Source: Aliiroseovarius subalbicans (GTDB taxonomy: Bacteria > Pseudomonadota > Alphaproteobacteria > Rhodobacterales > Rhodobacteraceae). From it: a stretch of 64,000 nucleotides of DNA. A program made the translations under genes and the position numbers. Below are positions 34,818 to 42,499 of the stretch, piece after piece. The first letter of the stretch is position 1. Every line of letters begins with the position of its first letter. The DNA is taken from the NCBI RefSeq assembly GCF_022678625.1, contig NZ_JALBYQ010000001.1:124001-188000 (forward strand), given 5' to 3'. Under the pieces are notes generated by a model. It was not told the origin of the DNA. It searched no databases and was given only the letters and a program-made list of their open reading frames with translations.

Positions 34818-35731
34818 CCCAGATTGACCCCCGCGACCTGCGCAATGCCTTTGGTGCCTTCATGACAGGCGTGACTGTTGTCACCGCACATGATGAGCAG
34901 GGCAATCCCTTGGGATTTACGGCCAATTCGTTCAGCTCAGTCTCGCTTGACCCGCCCCTGGTGTCGGTCTGCCTAGCCAATACATCGCGCAACTTCGTCG
35001 CACTTTCCAAAGCCGATGGTTTCGCCATCAACGTGCTGTCTGAAACGCAAAAAGAGGTTTCAAACATTTTTGCCCGCCCCGTCGAAGACCGGTTCTCGGC
35101 GGTGAATTGGCGCAAGGGGCCGTTTGGATCGCCCGTGTTCGACGACGTGTCCGCATGGTTTGATTGTTCGATGTTCAAAACCGTGGAGGCGGGCGACCAC
35201 CTGATCCTGATTGGGCAGGTCGAGGCGTTTGAAAACAGCACCCATCCCGGGCTTGGCTATGCGCGCGGGGCCTATGTGACCCCCGCGGCTGAGGCCGAAG
35301 CGCTTTGCAACAATGCCAATCTGGTGGTGTCGGCATTGATCGAACATCACGGCAAGGTGTTGTTGGTGGACAATGGCAGCGGGCAGCTTGATCTGCCGAA
35401 CACCAAGGTCTCAAAACAGGGCGCGACCGTGGCGTTGAAGCAGTTGATAACTGCCAGTGGTGCCTTGGCCGAGCCAGGTTTCATCTATTCCGTTTACGAA
35501 GATGAAGCGCGCGCAACACAACATATCTCGTTCCTCTGTCAGGCCAGCGGAGAAACCGCCGCTCAAGGCACCTTTACCGAACTTACCTCCTCAACCCTGA
35601 TGGACATCTCGGACCCTGCGGTCCGCACCATGCTGGAACGATTTGCGACGGAAAATCGGATGGGAAATTTCGGGGTATACTATGGCAATCAATCCAGCGG
35701 AAAAGTCCGCGCGATGGCATCAGGGAGTTGA
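34814..35731 (+). CDS. Flavin reductase with extra C-terminal domain
   Basis: 305 residues. The first ~165 form a standard flavin reductase domain: FGAFMTGVTVVTAHDEQG, GFTANSFSSVSLDPPLVSVCL and GDHLILIGQVEAFE, supplying reduced FMN to the adjacent luciferase-like monooxygenase. The last ~135 residues (from about 170, NLVVSALIEHHGKVLLVDNG onward) resemble a Nudix-like alpha/beta fold but lack an obvious Nudix box (GX5EX7REUXEEXGU), so I infer a degenerate or binding-only domain. The ATG at 34814 overlaps the hydrolase stop (ATGA). Most stand-alone reductases are about 165-190 residues, so the extension is notable. Confidence 0.85.
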   Translation: MTQIDPRDLRNAFGAFMTGVTVVTAHDEQGNPLGFTANSFSSVSLDPPLVSVCLANTSRNFVALSKADGFAINVLSETQKEVSNIFARPVEDRFSAVNWRKGPFGSPVFDDVSAWFDCSMFKTVEAGDHLILIGQVEAFENSTHPGLGYARGAYVTPAAEAEALCNNANLVVSALIEHHGKVLLVDNGSGQLDLPNTKVSKQGATVALKQLITASGALAEPGFIYSVYEDEARATQHISFLCQASGETAAQGTFTELTSSTLMDISDPAVRTMLERFATENRMGNFGVYYGNQSSGKVRAMASGS

Positions 35732-35734
35732 GGC

Positions 35735-36772
35735 ATGAAGTTCTCGCTTTTTGCGCATATGGAGCGCATTTCTTCGGATGAGGATCAGAAACAGCTTTAT
35801 GATGAGTTCATCGAGCTGTGCAAAATCGCCGACAAGGGCGGGATGCATGCGGTGTGGACCGGTGAACATCACGGGATGAATTTCACTATCGCACCGAACC
35901 CGATGCTGAACCTTGTGGACATCGCGCGCCACACCAAAAATGTGCGCTTGGGCACCGGCACGGTGGTCGCGCCGTTCTGGCATCCGATCCGCCTGGCAGG
36001 CGAGGCGGCGATGACCGACATCATCACCGATGGCCGGTTGGAGCTTGGCATCGCACGCGGTGCCTATTCGTTTGAATACGAACGGTTGATGCCCGGTATG
36101 GACGCCTGGGAAGCCGGTCAGCGGATGCGCGAACTGGTCCCAGCAGTTAAGGCGCTGTGGAAAGGCGATTTTGCCCACGACGGGGAATTCCACCAATTCC
36201 CGAAAACCACGTCGGCCCCCCAGCCGGTCCAACCCGACGGGCCACCAATCTGGATCGCCGCGCGAGACCCCAACAGCCACGAGTTCGCCGTGCAGCAGGG
36301 CTGCAACGTGCAGGTCACACCCCTGTGGAACGGAGAGCCGGAAATCGCGGATCTGATCGACAAATTCAACAATGCCTGCGCGAAATACCCGGATCAGCCA
36401 CGCCCCAAGATCATGTTGCTGCTGCACACCTATGTCGGGGACAGCGACGAAGACAGCAAACGGGCGGCAGTCGAGCTGAACCGGTTCTATTGCTACTTTG
36501 GCGCGTGGTTCATGAACAAGCGCGATATCAATCAAGGGCTGATAGCGCCGCTGACGGACGAAGAAATCGCCGCCCACCCGTTTTATTCGCCCGAGGCGAT
36601 GGAGCGTGATCTGGTGATCGGGACACCCGAAAAGGTGATCGAACGCCTAAAAGTATACGAGGCACAGGGCTATGATGAGTATTCGTTCTGGATCGACAGC
36701 TCCATGCCGTTTGAACGCAAGAAAGCCTCGCTTGAGCGGTTTATCAGTGACGTGATGCCCGCCTTCGCCTAA
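35735..36772 (+). CDS. Luciferase-like (LLM) flavin-dependent monooxygenase
   Basis: 345-residue TIM-barrel monooxygenase of the bacterial luciferase family, probably using FMNH2 and O2. Typical segments: MKFSLFAHMERI, AVWTGEHHGMNFTIAPNP, RLGTGTVVAPFWHPIRLAGEAAM with the flavin-phosphate region, and RLELGIARGAY. It follows the reductase by 4 bases, so the two form a two-component oxygenase. By analogy with RutA (uracil) and PyrA (pyridine) enzymes, it may open a heterocyclic ring, but the substrate is unknown. The C-terminal GTPEKVIERLKVYEAQGYDEYSFWI is standard for the family. Confidence 0.9.
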   Translation: MKFSLFAHMERISSDEDQKQLYDEFIELCKIADKGGMHAVWTGEHHGMNFTIAPNPMLNLVDIARHTKNVRLGTGTVVAPFWHPIRLAGEAAMTDIITDGRLELGIARGAYSFEYERLMPGMDAWEAGQRMRELVPAVKALWKGDFAHDGEFHQFPKTTSAPQPVQPDGPPIWIAARDPNSHEFAVQQGCNVQVTPLWNGEPEIADLIDKFNNACAKYPDQPRPKIMLLLHTYVGDSDEDSKRAAVELNRFYCYFGAWFMNKRDINQGLIAPLTDEEIAAHPFYSPEAMERDLVIGTPEKVIERLKVYEAQGYDEYSFWIDSSMPFERKKASLERFISDVMPAFA

Positions 36773-36793
36773 CGGCCTGACAAGGATCAAAAG

Positions 36794-38257
36794 ATGAAGA
36801 GTTTTCAGCAGTATATCGGCGGCGACTTTGAGGATGGAGAGACCCAGTTCGACAGTCTTGATCCGGCAACGGGCGCGGTTTGGGCCAGAATGCCCGAGGC
36901 GTCGGTGTCGGATGTGAACCGGGCTGTGGACTCGGCTGAACAAGCATTCCTTGGGTCCGAATGGGCTGGGATGACGGCAACGGCGCGTGGAAAGCTGTTG
37001 ATGCGGCTGGCGGACCTGATCAGCCAGAACGCCCCGCATCTGGCCGAGTTGGAAACCCGTGACACCGGTAAAATCATTCGTGAAACCAGCGCGCAGATTG
37101 CCTATGTCGCGGACTACTACCGCTACTACGCTGGCCTCGCGGACAAAATTCAGGGCGCGCATCTGCCCATCGACAAGCCTGACATGGAGGTCTGGTTGCG
37201 CCGTGAGCCGATCGGCGTGGTCGCGGCCATTGTGCCGTGGAACTCACAATTGTTCCTGTCAGCGGTCAAAATCGGCCCAGCTCTGGCAGCGGGCTGCACG
37301 GTGGTCTTGAAAGCCAGTGAAGACGGCCCCGCGCCGATGTTGGAATTTGCCCGAATCTTTGAACAAGCCGGGTTCCCCAAGGGTGTGCTGAACGTGATCA
37401 CCGGCGGCCCCGCGGTTGGTGCGACCCTGACCAGCCACGCCAAAGTGGCTCATGTCGCCTTCACCGGAGGCCCGGAAACCGCACGACACATCGTGCGCAA
37501 TTCGGCTGACAATCTGGCGTCGACCTCGCTTGAACTTGGCGGAAAATCTCCGCTCATCGTGTTTGATGATGCGGATTTGGAAAGCGCCGTGAACGCACAG
37601 ATTTCGGGCGTGTTTGCGGCGACCGGCCAAAGCTGCGTCTCCGGCTCTCGGCTGGTGGTTCACGCGCGAATCAAGGACGCCTTTCTTGCCCGCCTCACGG
37701 AAAAAGCCGAAGCCATCGTGATCGGCGCGCCGGGGGACATGGCAACCGAAATCGGTCCGCTCTGCACCGTGAGACAGCAGGAAAATTCCGTGCGTTTGAC
37801 TGAACAATCGGTTGCCCAGGGTGCAAGGTTGATCACCGGCGGTCAGATCTTGGAGCGGGACGGGTTCTATTTCCCGCCCACCATTCTGGATTGTGACCCC
37901 GCGCCCGAAGCCGCATGTCTGAGCAACGAGTTTTTCGGCCCCGTCTTGTCGGTGGTCAGCTTTCAGGACGAAGGCGAGGCCATCGAGATCGCCAACAACA
38001 CGCAATTTGGCTTGGCGTCTGGTCTGTTCACCCGCGACCTGACGCGCGCGCACCGAATGATCCGGGCCATTCGCGCCGGGATTGTCTGGGTCAACACCTA
38101 TCGCGCCGTCAGCCCGATTGCGCCATTCGGCGGCCACGGATTGTCAGGTCACGGTCGTGAAGGCGGGATCGAGGCGGCGTTGGATTACACCAAGATCAAA
38201 TCCGTTTGGTTGCGAACCAGCGACGCACCAATTCCCGATCCTTTCGTGATGCGCTGA
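36794..38257 (+). CDS. NAD(P)-dependent aldehyde dehydrogenase
   Basis: 487-residue cytoplasmic aldehyde dehydrogenase, full length. The cofactor-proton region VPWNSQLFLSAVKIGPALAAGCTVVLKAS, the general-base LELGGKSP and the catalytic-cysteine ATGQSCVSGSRL are intact, as are NEFFGPVLSV and APFGGHGLSGHGREGG. It resembles betaine-aldehyde or semialdehyde dehydrogenases; the substrate is presumably the aldehyde produced by ring opening and hydrolysis upstream. It is the last clear gene of the operon. A 30-codon ORF (38257-38349) begins at its stop (TGATG) but has no other support. Confidence 0.93.
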   Translation: MKSFQQYIGGDFEDGETQFDSLDPATGAVWARMPEASVSDVNRAVDSAEQAFLGSEWAGMTATARGKLLMRLADLISQNAPHLAELETRDTGKIIRETSAQIAYVADYYRYYAGLADKIQGAHLPIDKPDMEVWLRREPIGVVAAIVPWNSQLFLSAVKIGPALAAGCTVVLKASEDGPAPMLEFARIFEQAGFPKGVLNVITGGPAVGATLTSHAKVAHVAFTGGPETARHIVRNSADNLASTSLELGGKSPLIVFDDADLESAVNAQISGVFAATGQSCVSGSRLVVHARIKDAFLARLTEKAEAIVIGAPGDMATEIGPLCTVRQQENSVRLTEQSVAQGARLITGGQILERDGFYFPPTILDCDPAPEAACLSNEFFGPVLSVVSFQDEGEAIEIANNTQFGLASGLFTRDLTRAHRMIRAIRAGIVWVNTYRAVSPIAPFGGHGLSGHGREGGIEAALDYTKIKSVWLRTSDAPIPDPFVMR

Positions 38258-38646
38258 TGGAGTCATGCCTGAAAACCCGGCTTGAGGCGGCAAAGGCGGT
38301 CGCAAAGCTGCGTGGGATACCGAAGCGCTCTCAATATCATCCCTTTTAAACAATCCAGGGATCCACCGGCAGGCTGTGGTGTTGCAGGTCCGATTTCCAC
38401 TCTTGTTGCCGAGTGTCGAAGATCTCCTTCAGGAACGGGGATTGATTCAGCAAAGAAGCAATTGTTGTGCAGCATCGTTCGCTTTGGGCTCGAAACCGCC
38501 GCTCGCTGCGCAGCGTTAGGGGCTCGATGTCGGGACTGCACGCGGTTCCTTTCGGCGCGCGACCTTGCGTCGGGGGCTTTCCCTTGCCCGTCAAAGCAAC
38601 TACATCACGTGTGAACTGGGGCTATGCCCACAAAAGGTGAAGAACA
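38258..38646. other. 389 bases without a supported gene (right flank of islet)
   Basis: The region holds only a 30-codon ORF coupled to the dehydrogenase stop and short unsupported frames. The stretch at about 38450-38520 (GCAGCATCGTTCGCTTTGGG, then CGCTGCGCAGCG) resembles, from memory, dispersed intergenic repeats of marine Rhodobacterales; I could not test this. The last 15 bases carry the gor ribosome binding site GGTGAAG. Confidence 0.45.
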
Positions 38647-40020
38647 ATGGCATTTGACTACGATCTTTTTGTCATCGGTGGCGGCTCGGGTGGCGTGCGT
38701 GCGGGGCGTGTGGCGGCCGAGACCGGGGCCAAGGTGGGCCTGGCCGAGGAATTCCGCATGGGCGGCACCTGTGTGATCCGCGGCTGTGTGCCGAAAAAGC
38801 TGATGGTGTTTGCGTCCGGCTATGGCCCGGCGGCCGCCGAGGCACGCGCCTATGGCTGGGACTATGACGGCGGCACGTTCAACTGGGACCGCTTCAAGCC
38901 GATGCTGGATGCCGAGCTTGAGCGCCTTGAGGGCATTTATCGCAAGAACCTGGGCGGGGCCGGTGCCGACATCTTTGATGCGCGCGCCGTGGTAAAAGAC
39001 CCGCATACGATCGAGCTGTCGACCGGCGAAAGCTTTACTGCCAAGCACATCCTTGTGGCGACCGGCGGGCGGCCCTTCGTGCCCGACACAACACCGGGCG
39101 CGGCCGAGTTGGGGATCACCTCGAACGAAGTGTTCAACCTTGAGACCTTTCCTGAACGTATCCTGATTGTCGGCGGCGGCTATATCGCCTGTGAATTCGC
39201 CTGTATCTTCAATGGTCTGGGCGCAGATGTGGCGCAATGGTATCGCGGCGCGCAGATCCTGCGCGGCTTTGACGACGAAGTGCGCGGTTTCCTGGCCGAA
39301 CATATCGCCGAGCGCGGCGTGGATCTGCATGTCGGCCTTGAGGTCGAGCGCATGGAGAAGCGCGACGAAAATGGCCGTGACCGGATCTGGGTCAAGGGCA
39401 CCGACGGGCGCGAAGAGGTGTTCGACCAGGTGCTGTTTGCCACCGGGCGCACCGCAAACACCGACGGGCTGGGTCTTGAAGATGCCGGCGTCACTCTGGG
39501 CCGCTGGGGTGAGGTGGTCGTGGATGAGTATTCGCAAACCTCTGTGCCGTCGGTCTATGCGGTGGGCGACGTGACCAACCGCATCAACCTGACCCCGGTC
39601 GCGATCCGCGAAGGCGCAGCCTTTGTTGACACCGTGTTCAAGGGCATCCCGACCAAGCCCGACCATGAAAACGTGGCCAGCGCCGTGTTCACCCAGCCCG
39701 AATACGGCACCGTGGGGATGAGCGAAGAAGAAGCCCGCGCCAAGGAACCGGTGGACGTCTATTGCGCCGCCTTCCGCCCGATGCAGAAAAGCTTTATCGG
39801 GGTGAATGAACGCGTATTGTTCAAGCTGATCGTCAGCCAGGCGACCCAGAAGGTTCTGGGCTGCCACATTGTCGCCGACGGCGCGGGCGAAATGATCCAG
39901 CTGGCCGCCGTGGCGGTGAAGATGGGCGCGACCAAGGAAGACTTCGACCGGACCGTGGCGGTGCACCCGACGATGTCCGAAGAGATCGTTTTGATGAAAA
40001 CACCGACCCGCACGGGTTGA
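38647..40020 (+). CDS. gor: Glutathione-disulfide reductase
   Basis: NADPH-dependent flavoenzyme keeping glutathione reduced. 457 residues. FAD-binding VIGGGSGGVRAGR, redox-active disulfide GGTCVIRGCVPKK (Cys42 and Cys47), NADPH-binding VGGGYIACEFACIFNGLG, second FAD motif VYAVGDVTNRINLTP and the C-terminal catalytic HPTMSEE are all present. The ATG at 38647 follows GGTGAAG. It starts the conserved order gor, hflK, hflC, though a 61-base gap precedes hflK. The missing direct link to rpiA reflects the islet upstream. Confidence 0.96.
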   Translation: MAFDYDLFVIGGGSGGVRAGRVAAETGAKVGLAEEFRMGGTCVIRGCVPKKLMVFASGYGPAAAEARAYGWDYDGGTFNWDRFKPMLDAELERLEGIYRKNLGGAGADIFDARAVVKDPHTIELSTGESFTAKHILVATGGRPFVPDTTPGAAELGITSNEVFNLETFPERILIVGGGYIACEFACIFNGLGADVAQWYRGAQILRGFDDEVRGFLAEHIAERGVDLHVGLEVERMEKRDENGRDRIWVKGTDGREEVFDQVLFATGRTANTDGLGLEDAGVTLGRWGEVVVDEYSQTSVPSVYAVGDVTNRINLTPVAIREGAAFVDTVFKGIPTKPDHENVASAVFTQPEYGTVGMSEEEARAKEPVDVYCAAFRPMQKSFIGVNERVLFKLIVSQATQKVLGCHIVADGAGEMIQLAAVAVKMGATKEDFDRTVAVHPTMSEEIVLMKTPTRTG

Positions 40021-40081
40021 AAAAACACTTTCGCGGGGCCAGTTTTGGCAGAACCCGCATGACGAGGAAGGATAGGACCAG

Positions 40082-41233
40082 ATGGCCAGTGACAATGGCG
40101 GACCCTGGGGCGGCGGTGGAAACCGCGGCAACAATGGCTCGGGCGAAGGCCCGGGTGGGCCGAAGCGTGGCGGAGGCGGAAAACGCCCCGGCGACGACGG
40201 CCCGCAGATCCCCGAGATCGACGAGATCATGAAGAAGGGCCAGGAACAGCTGCGCGTCCTGATGGGCGGGCGCGGCGATGCCGGGCGCCGCAATGGCGGC
40301 GGCGGCGACGGAGGCGGCGGTATGCCCAGCTTCGGTCGTGGCACCATCCTTCTGGTGCTGATTGCGGCCATTCTGGTCTGGGTCTTTGCCAGCTTCTACC
40401 GGGTCGACACCTCCGAGCAATCGGTCGAGCTTCTGTTCGGCGAACGCTATGGCGTCGGGCAGGAGGGTCTGAACTTTGCCCCCTGGCCAATCGTGACCAA
40501 GGAAATCCTGGCGGTGACGCGTGAAAACGTGGAAAACATCGGCGTGGGGCTGGACGAAGGCCTGATGCTGACCGGTGATGAGAACATCGTCGACATCGAC
40601 TTCCAGGTCGTGTGGAACATCTCGAACATCGAGGAGTTCGTGTTCAACCTGGCCGAGCCGGTGGACACGATCAACGCGGTGTCGGAATCGGCCATGCGCG
40701 AAATCATCGCGCGCTCGAACCTGGCGCCGATCCTGAACCGTGACCGTGGTGTCATTGCGCAAGAGCTGGAGGAACTGATCCAGGCGACGCTTGATAGCTA
40801 TGAGTCCGGTGTGAACATCGTGCGTGTGAACTTCGACCGCGCCGACCCGCCGCGTGAGGTTATCAACAGCTTCCGCGAAGTGCAGGCGGCTGAACAGACC
40901 CGCGACACGTTCCAGAAACAGGCGGATGGCTATGCCAACCAGGTTGTTGCTGGTGCCCGAGGTGAGGCCGCACAGCTTCTGGAAGAGGCCGAGGGCTACC
41001 GCGCTCAGGTCGTGAACCAGGCCGAAGGTGAGGCCGCGCGCTTCATCGCCGTCTATGACGAATACGCCAAGGCCCAGGACGTGACGCGCAAGCGCCTGTA
41101 TCTGGAAACGATGGAGCGTGTGCTGTCGAGCGTCGACAAGATCATTATCGACGAAGGCGCCGGTGGCTCGTCGGGCGTCGTGCCCTACCTGCCGCTGAAT
41201 GAACTGCGCTCAAACACCGGAGGGTCGAACTGA
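40082..41233 (+). CDS. hflK: FtsH-protease modulator HflK
   Basis: 383-residue inner-membrane SPFH/band-7 protein that with HflC forms the large complex around FtsH. The N-terminal ~75 residues are Gly/Asn/Arg-rich and cytoplasmic, followed by a single membrane span (about 83-102, TILLVLIAAILVWVFASFY). The SPFH domain (SEQSVELLFGERYGVG..., VDIDFQVVWNI) and a long helical region (AEQTRDTFQKQADGYANQVV...) follow. AAGGA precedes the ATG at 40082. Its stop overlaps the hflC ATG by one base. Confidence 0.95.
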   Translation: MASDNGGPWGGGGNRGNNGSGEGPGGPKRGGGGKRPGDDGPQIPEIDEIMKKGQEQLRVLMGGRGDAGRRNGGGGDGGGGMPSFGRGTILLVLIAAILVWVFASFYRVDTSEQSVELLFGERYGVGQEGLNFAPWPIVTKEILAVTRENVENIGVGLDEGLMLTGDENIVDIDFQVVWNISNIEEFVFNLAEPVDTINAVSESAMREIIARSNLAPILNRDRGVIAQELEELIQATLDSYESGVNIVRVNFDRADPPREVINSFREVQAAEQTRDTFQKQADGYANQVVAGARGEAAQLLEEAEGYRAQVVNQAEGEAARFIAVYDEYAKAQDVTRKRLYLETMERVLSSVDKIIIDEGAGGSSGVVPYLPLNELRSNTGGSN

Positions 41234-42102
41234 TGCGTCGCACTCAACTCCTTCTTGGCGTCGTTGTTATCGCCATCGTGGCCGTGATCAACTCGGTCTA
41301 TATCGTCGACGAACGCGAAAAGGCGCTTCGCCTGTGGTTCGGTGAGGTCACTGCGGTGATCGAAGAGCCGGGCCTGAACTTCCGCATTCCGGGTCTGCAT
41401 GAAATCGTCAAATACGATGACCGCATCCTGCCGCTGGACACCCAGCCGCTGGAGGTCACGCCGGCCGACGACCGCCGTCTGGTGGTCGACGCGTTTGCGC
41501 GCTGGCGCATTGCCGATCCGGTCAAGTTCCGTCGCGCGGTTGGCGCAAGCTCGATCTCGGGCGCGCGTCCGCGTCTGGAACGCATCCTGAACGCGGAACT
41601 GCGTGAGGTTCTGGGTGGTGTCGATTCCGGTGCGGTTCTGTCTGCTGACCGTGTCGCGCTGATGAACCAGATCCGCGACCAGGCCCGCAGCCAGGCCAAT
41701 GCGCTGGGCGTCGAAATCGTCGACGTGCGTATCAAGCGCGCCGACCTGCCCGAGCAGAACCTGGAAGCGACGTTCGAACGGATGCGCGCCGAGCGGGAAC
41801 GCGAAGCGGCAGACGAAATCGCACGTGGTAAGGAAGCCGCACAGCGGGTCCGCGCCCAAGCCGACCGGACCGTGGTGGAAACCACATCCGAGGCTGCCAA
41901 GCAGGCCGACATCATCCGCGGTGAAGCGGACGCGTTGCGAAACGCGATCTTTGCGGAAGCTTTCGGGCGTGACCCGGAGTTCTTCGCCTTCTACCGCTCG
42001 CTGTCAGCCTATGAGACTTCGCTTCAGGGCGGCAACTCGACCATGGTGATCACACCGGACAGCGAGTTCTTCGAGTATCTGAAGTCGGACTCGGGCGAAT
42101 AA
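41233..42102 (+). CDS. hflC: FtsH-protease modulator HflC
   Basis: 289-residue partner of HflK. One N-terminal membrane span (about 5-23, LLLGVVVIAIVAVINSVYIV) is followed by the SPFH domain (EREKALRLWFGEVTAVIEEPG, DDRRLVVDAFARWRI) and a coiled-coil-like helix rich in Glu/Arg/Ala (FERMRAEREREAADEIARGK). TGATG overlap with hflK indicates coupled synthesis in equal amounts. A DUF2065 gene starts 2 bases after the stop. ftsH itself is at 55021-56940, 13 kb away. Confidence 0.95.
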   Translation: MRRTQLLLGVVVIAIVAVINSVYIVDEREKALRLWFGEVTAVIEEPGLNFRIPGLHEIVKYDDRILPLDTQPLEVTPADDRRLVVDAFARWRIADPVKFRRAVGASSISGARPRLERILNAELREVLGGVDSGAVLSADRVALMNQIRDQARSQANALGVEIVDVRIKRADLPEQNLEATFERMRAEREREAADEIARGKEAAQRVRAQADRTVVETTSEAAKQADIIRGEADALRNAIFAEAFGRDPEFFAFYRSLSAYETSLQGGNSTMVITPDSEFFEYLKSDSGE

Positions 42103-42103
42103 G

Positions 42104-42289
42104 ATGGACATGATCCTTCTGGGCCTTGGCCTGGTTCTGATCATTGAGGGGCTGGTGTTCGCACTGGCCCCTTCGCGTCTGGACGATCTGGTGGCGGCGA
42201 TGGCCGCACTCAGCCGTGACCAACGCCGCTTGATTGGCCTGGGTGCACTGACGCTGGGCGTCGTCTTTCTGTGGCTCTCCAAACTCTAG
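42104..42289 (+). CDS. DUF2065 small membrane protein
   Basis: 61-residue protein of DUF2065, usually found after hflC. Two hydrophobic segments (about 3-22 ILLGLGLVLIIEGLVFALAP and about 43-60) flank a short loop with LDDLVAAMAALSRDQRR. It is probably an inner-membrane accessory of the HflKC complex, on the basis of conserved position only. The start follows the hflC stop by one base. Confidence 0.88.
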   Translation: MDMILLGLGLVLIIEGLVFALAPSRLDDLVAAMAALSRDQRRLIGLGALTLGVVFLWLSKL

Positions 42290-42409
42290 GCAGGGCGCGA
42301 TGCCTTGCACGGAAATCGGACCGGTGGTTTTTGAAAGACTCCGCCGCGGTCGGGCTTTGTGGGCACCCTAACGCCCATTCACAAACCGGTGAGGCAGCGC
42401 GGCCAAAGT

Positions 42410-42437
42410 TTGCGTTGCGCATCCGCGCTCCTATCTA
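42410..42437 (+). promoter_or_regulatory. Predicted promoter of the HtrA-type protease gene
   Basis: TTGCGT (42410-42415) and TATCTA (42432-42437) with a 16-base spacer, about 60 bases upstream of the GTG start. Moderate match. Confidence 0.35.
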
Positions 42438-42499
42438 GAGACTATGCGACAATCCCCGGGGCACATTTTCCCCGCAAGAACCAGTCGAAGGAGACCGGA

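Noticed and set aside
38257-38349. 30-codon ORF overlapping the aldehyde dehydrogenase stop
   Set aside because: Overlap is the only support. The product is short and basic with no recognised family, and no further gene follows to give operon context.
38605-40371. 588-codon open frame on the minus strand opposite gor and hflK
   Set aside because: It is a shadow frame crossing two well-supported genes. There is no start signal or recognisable domain.
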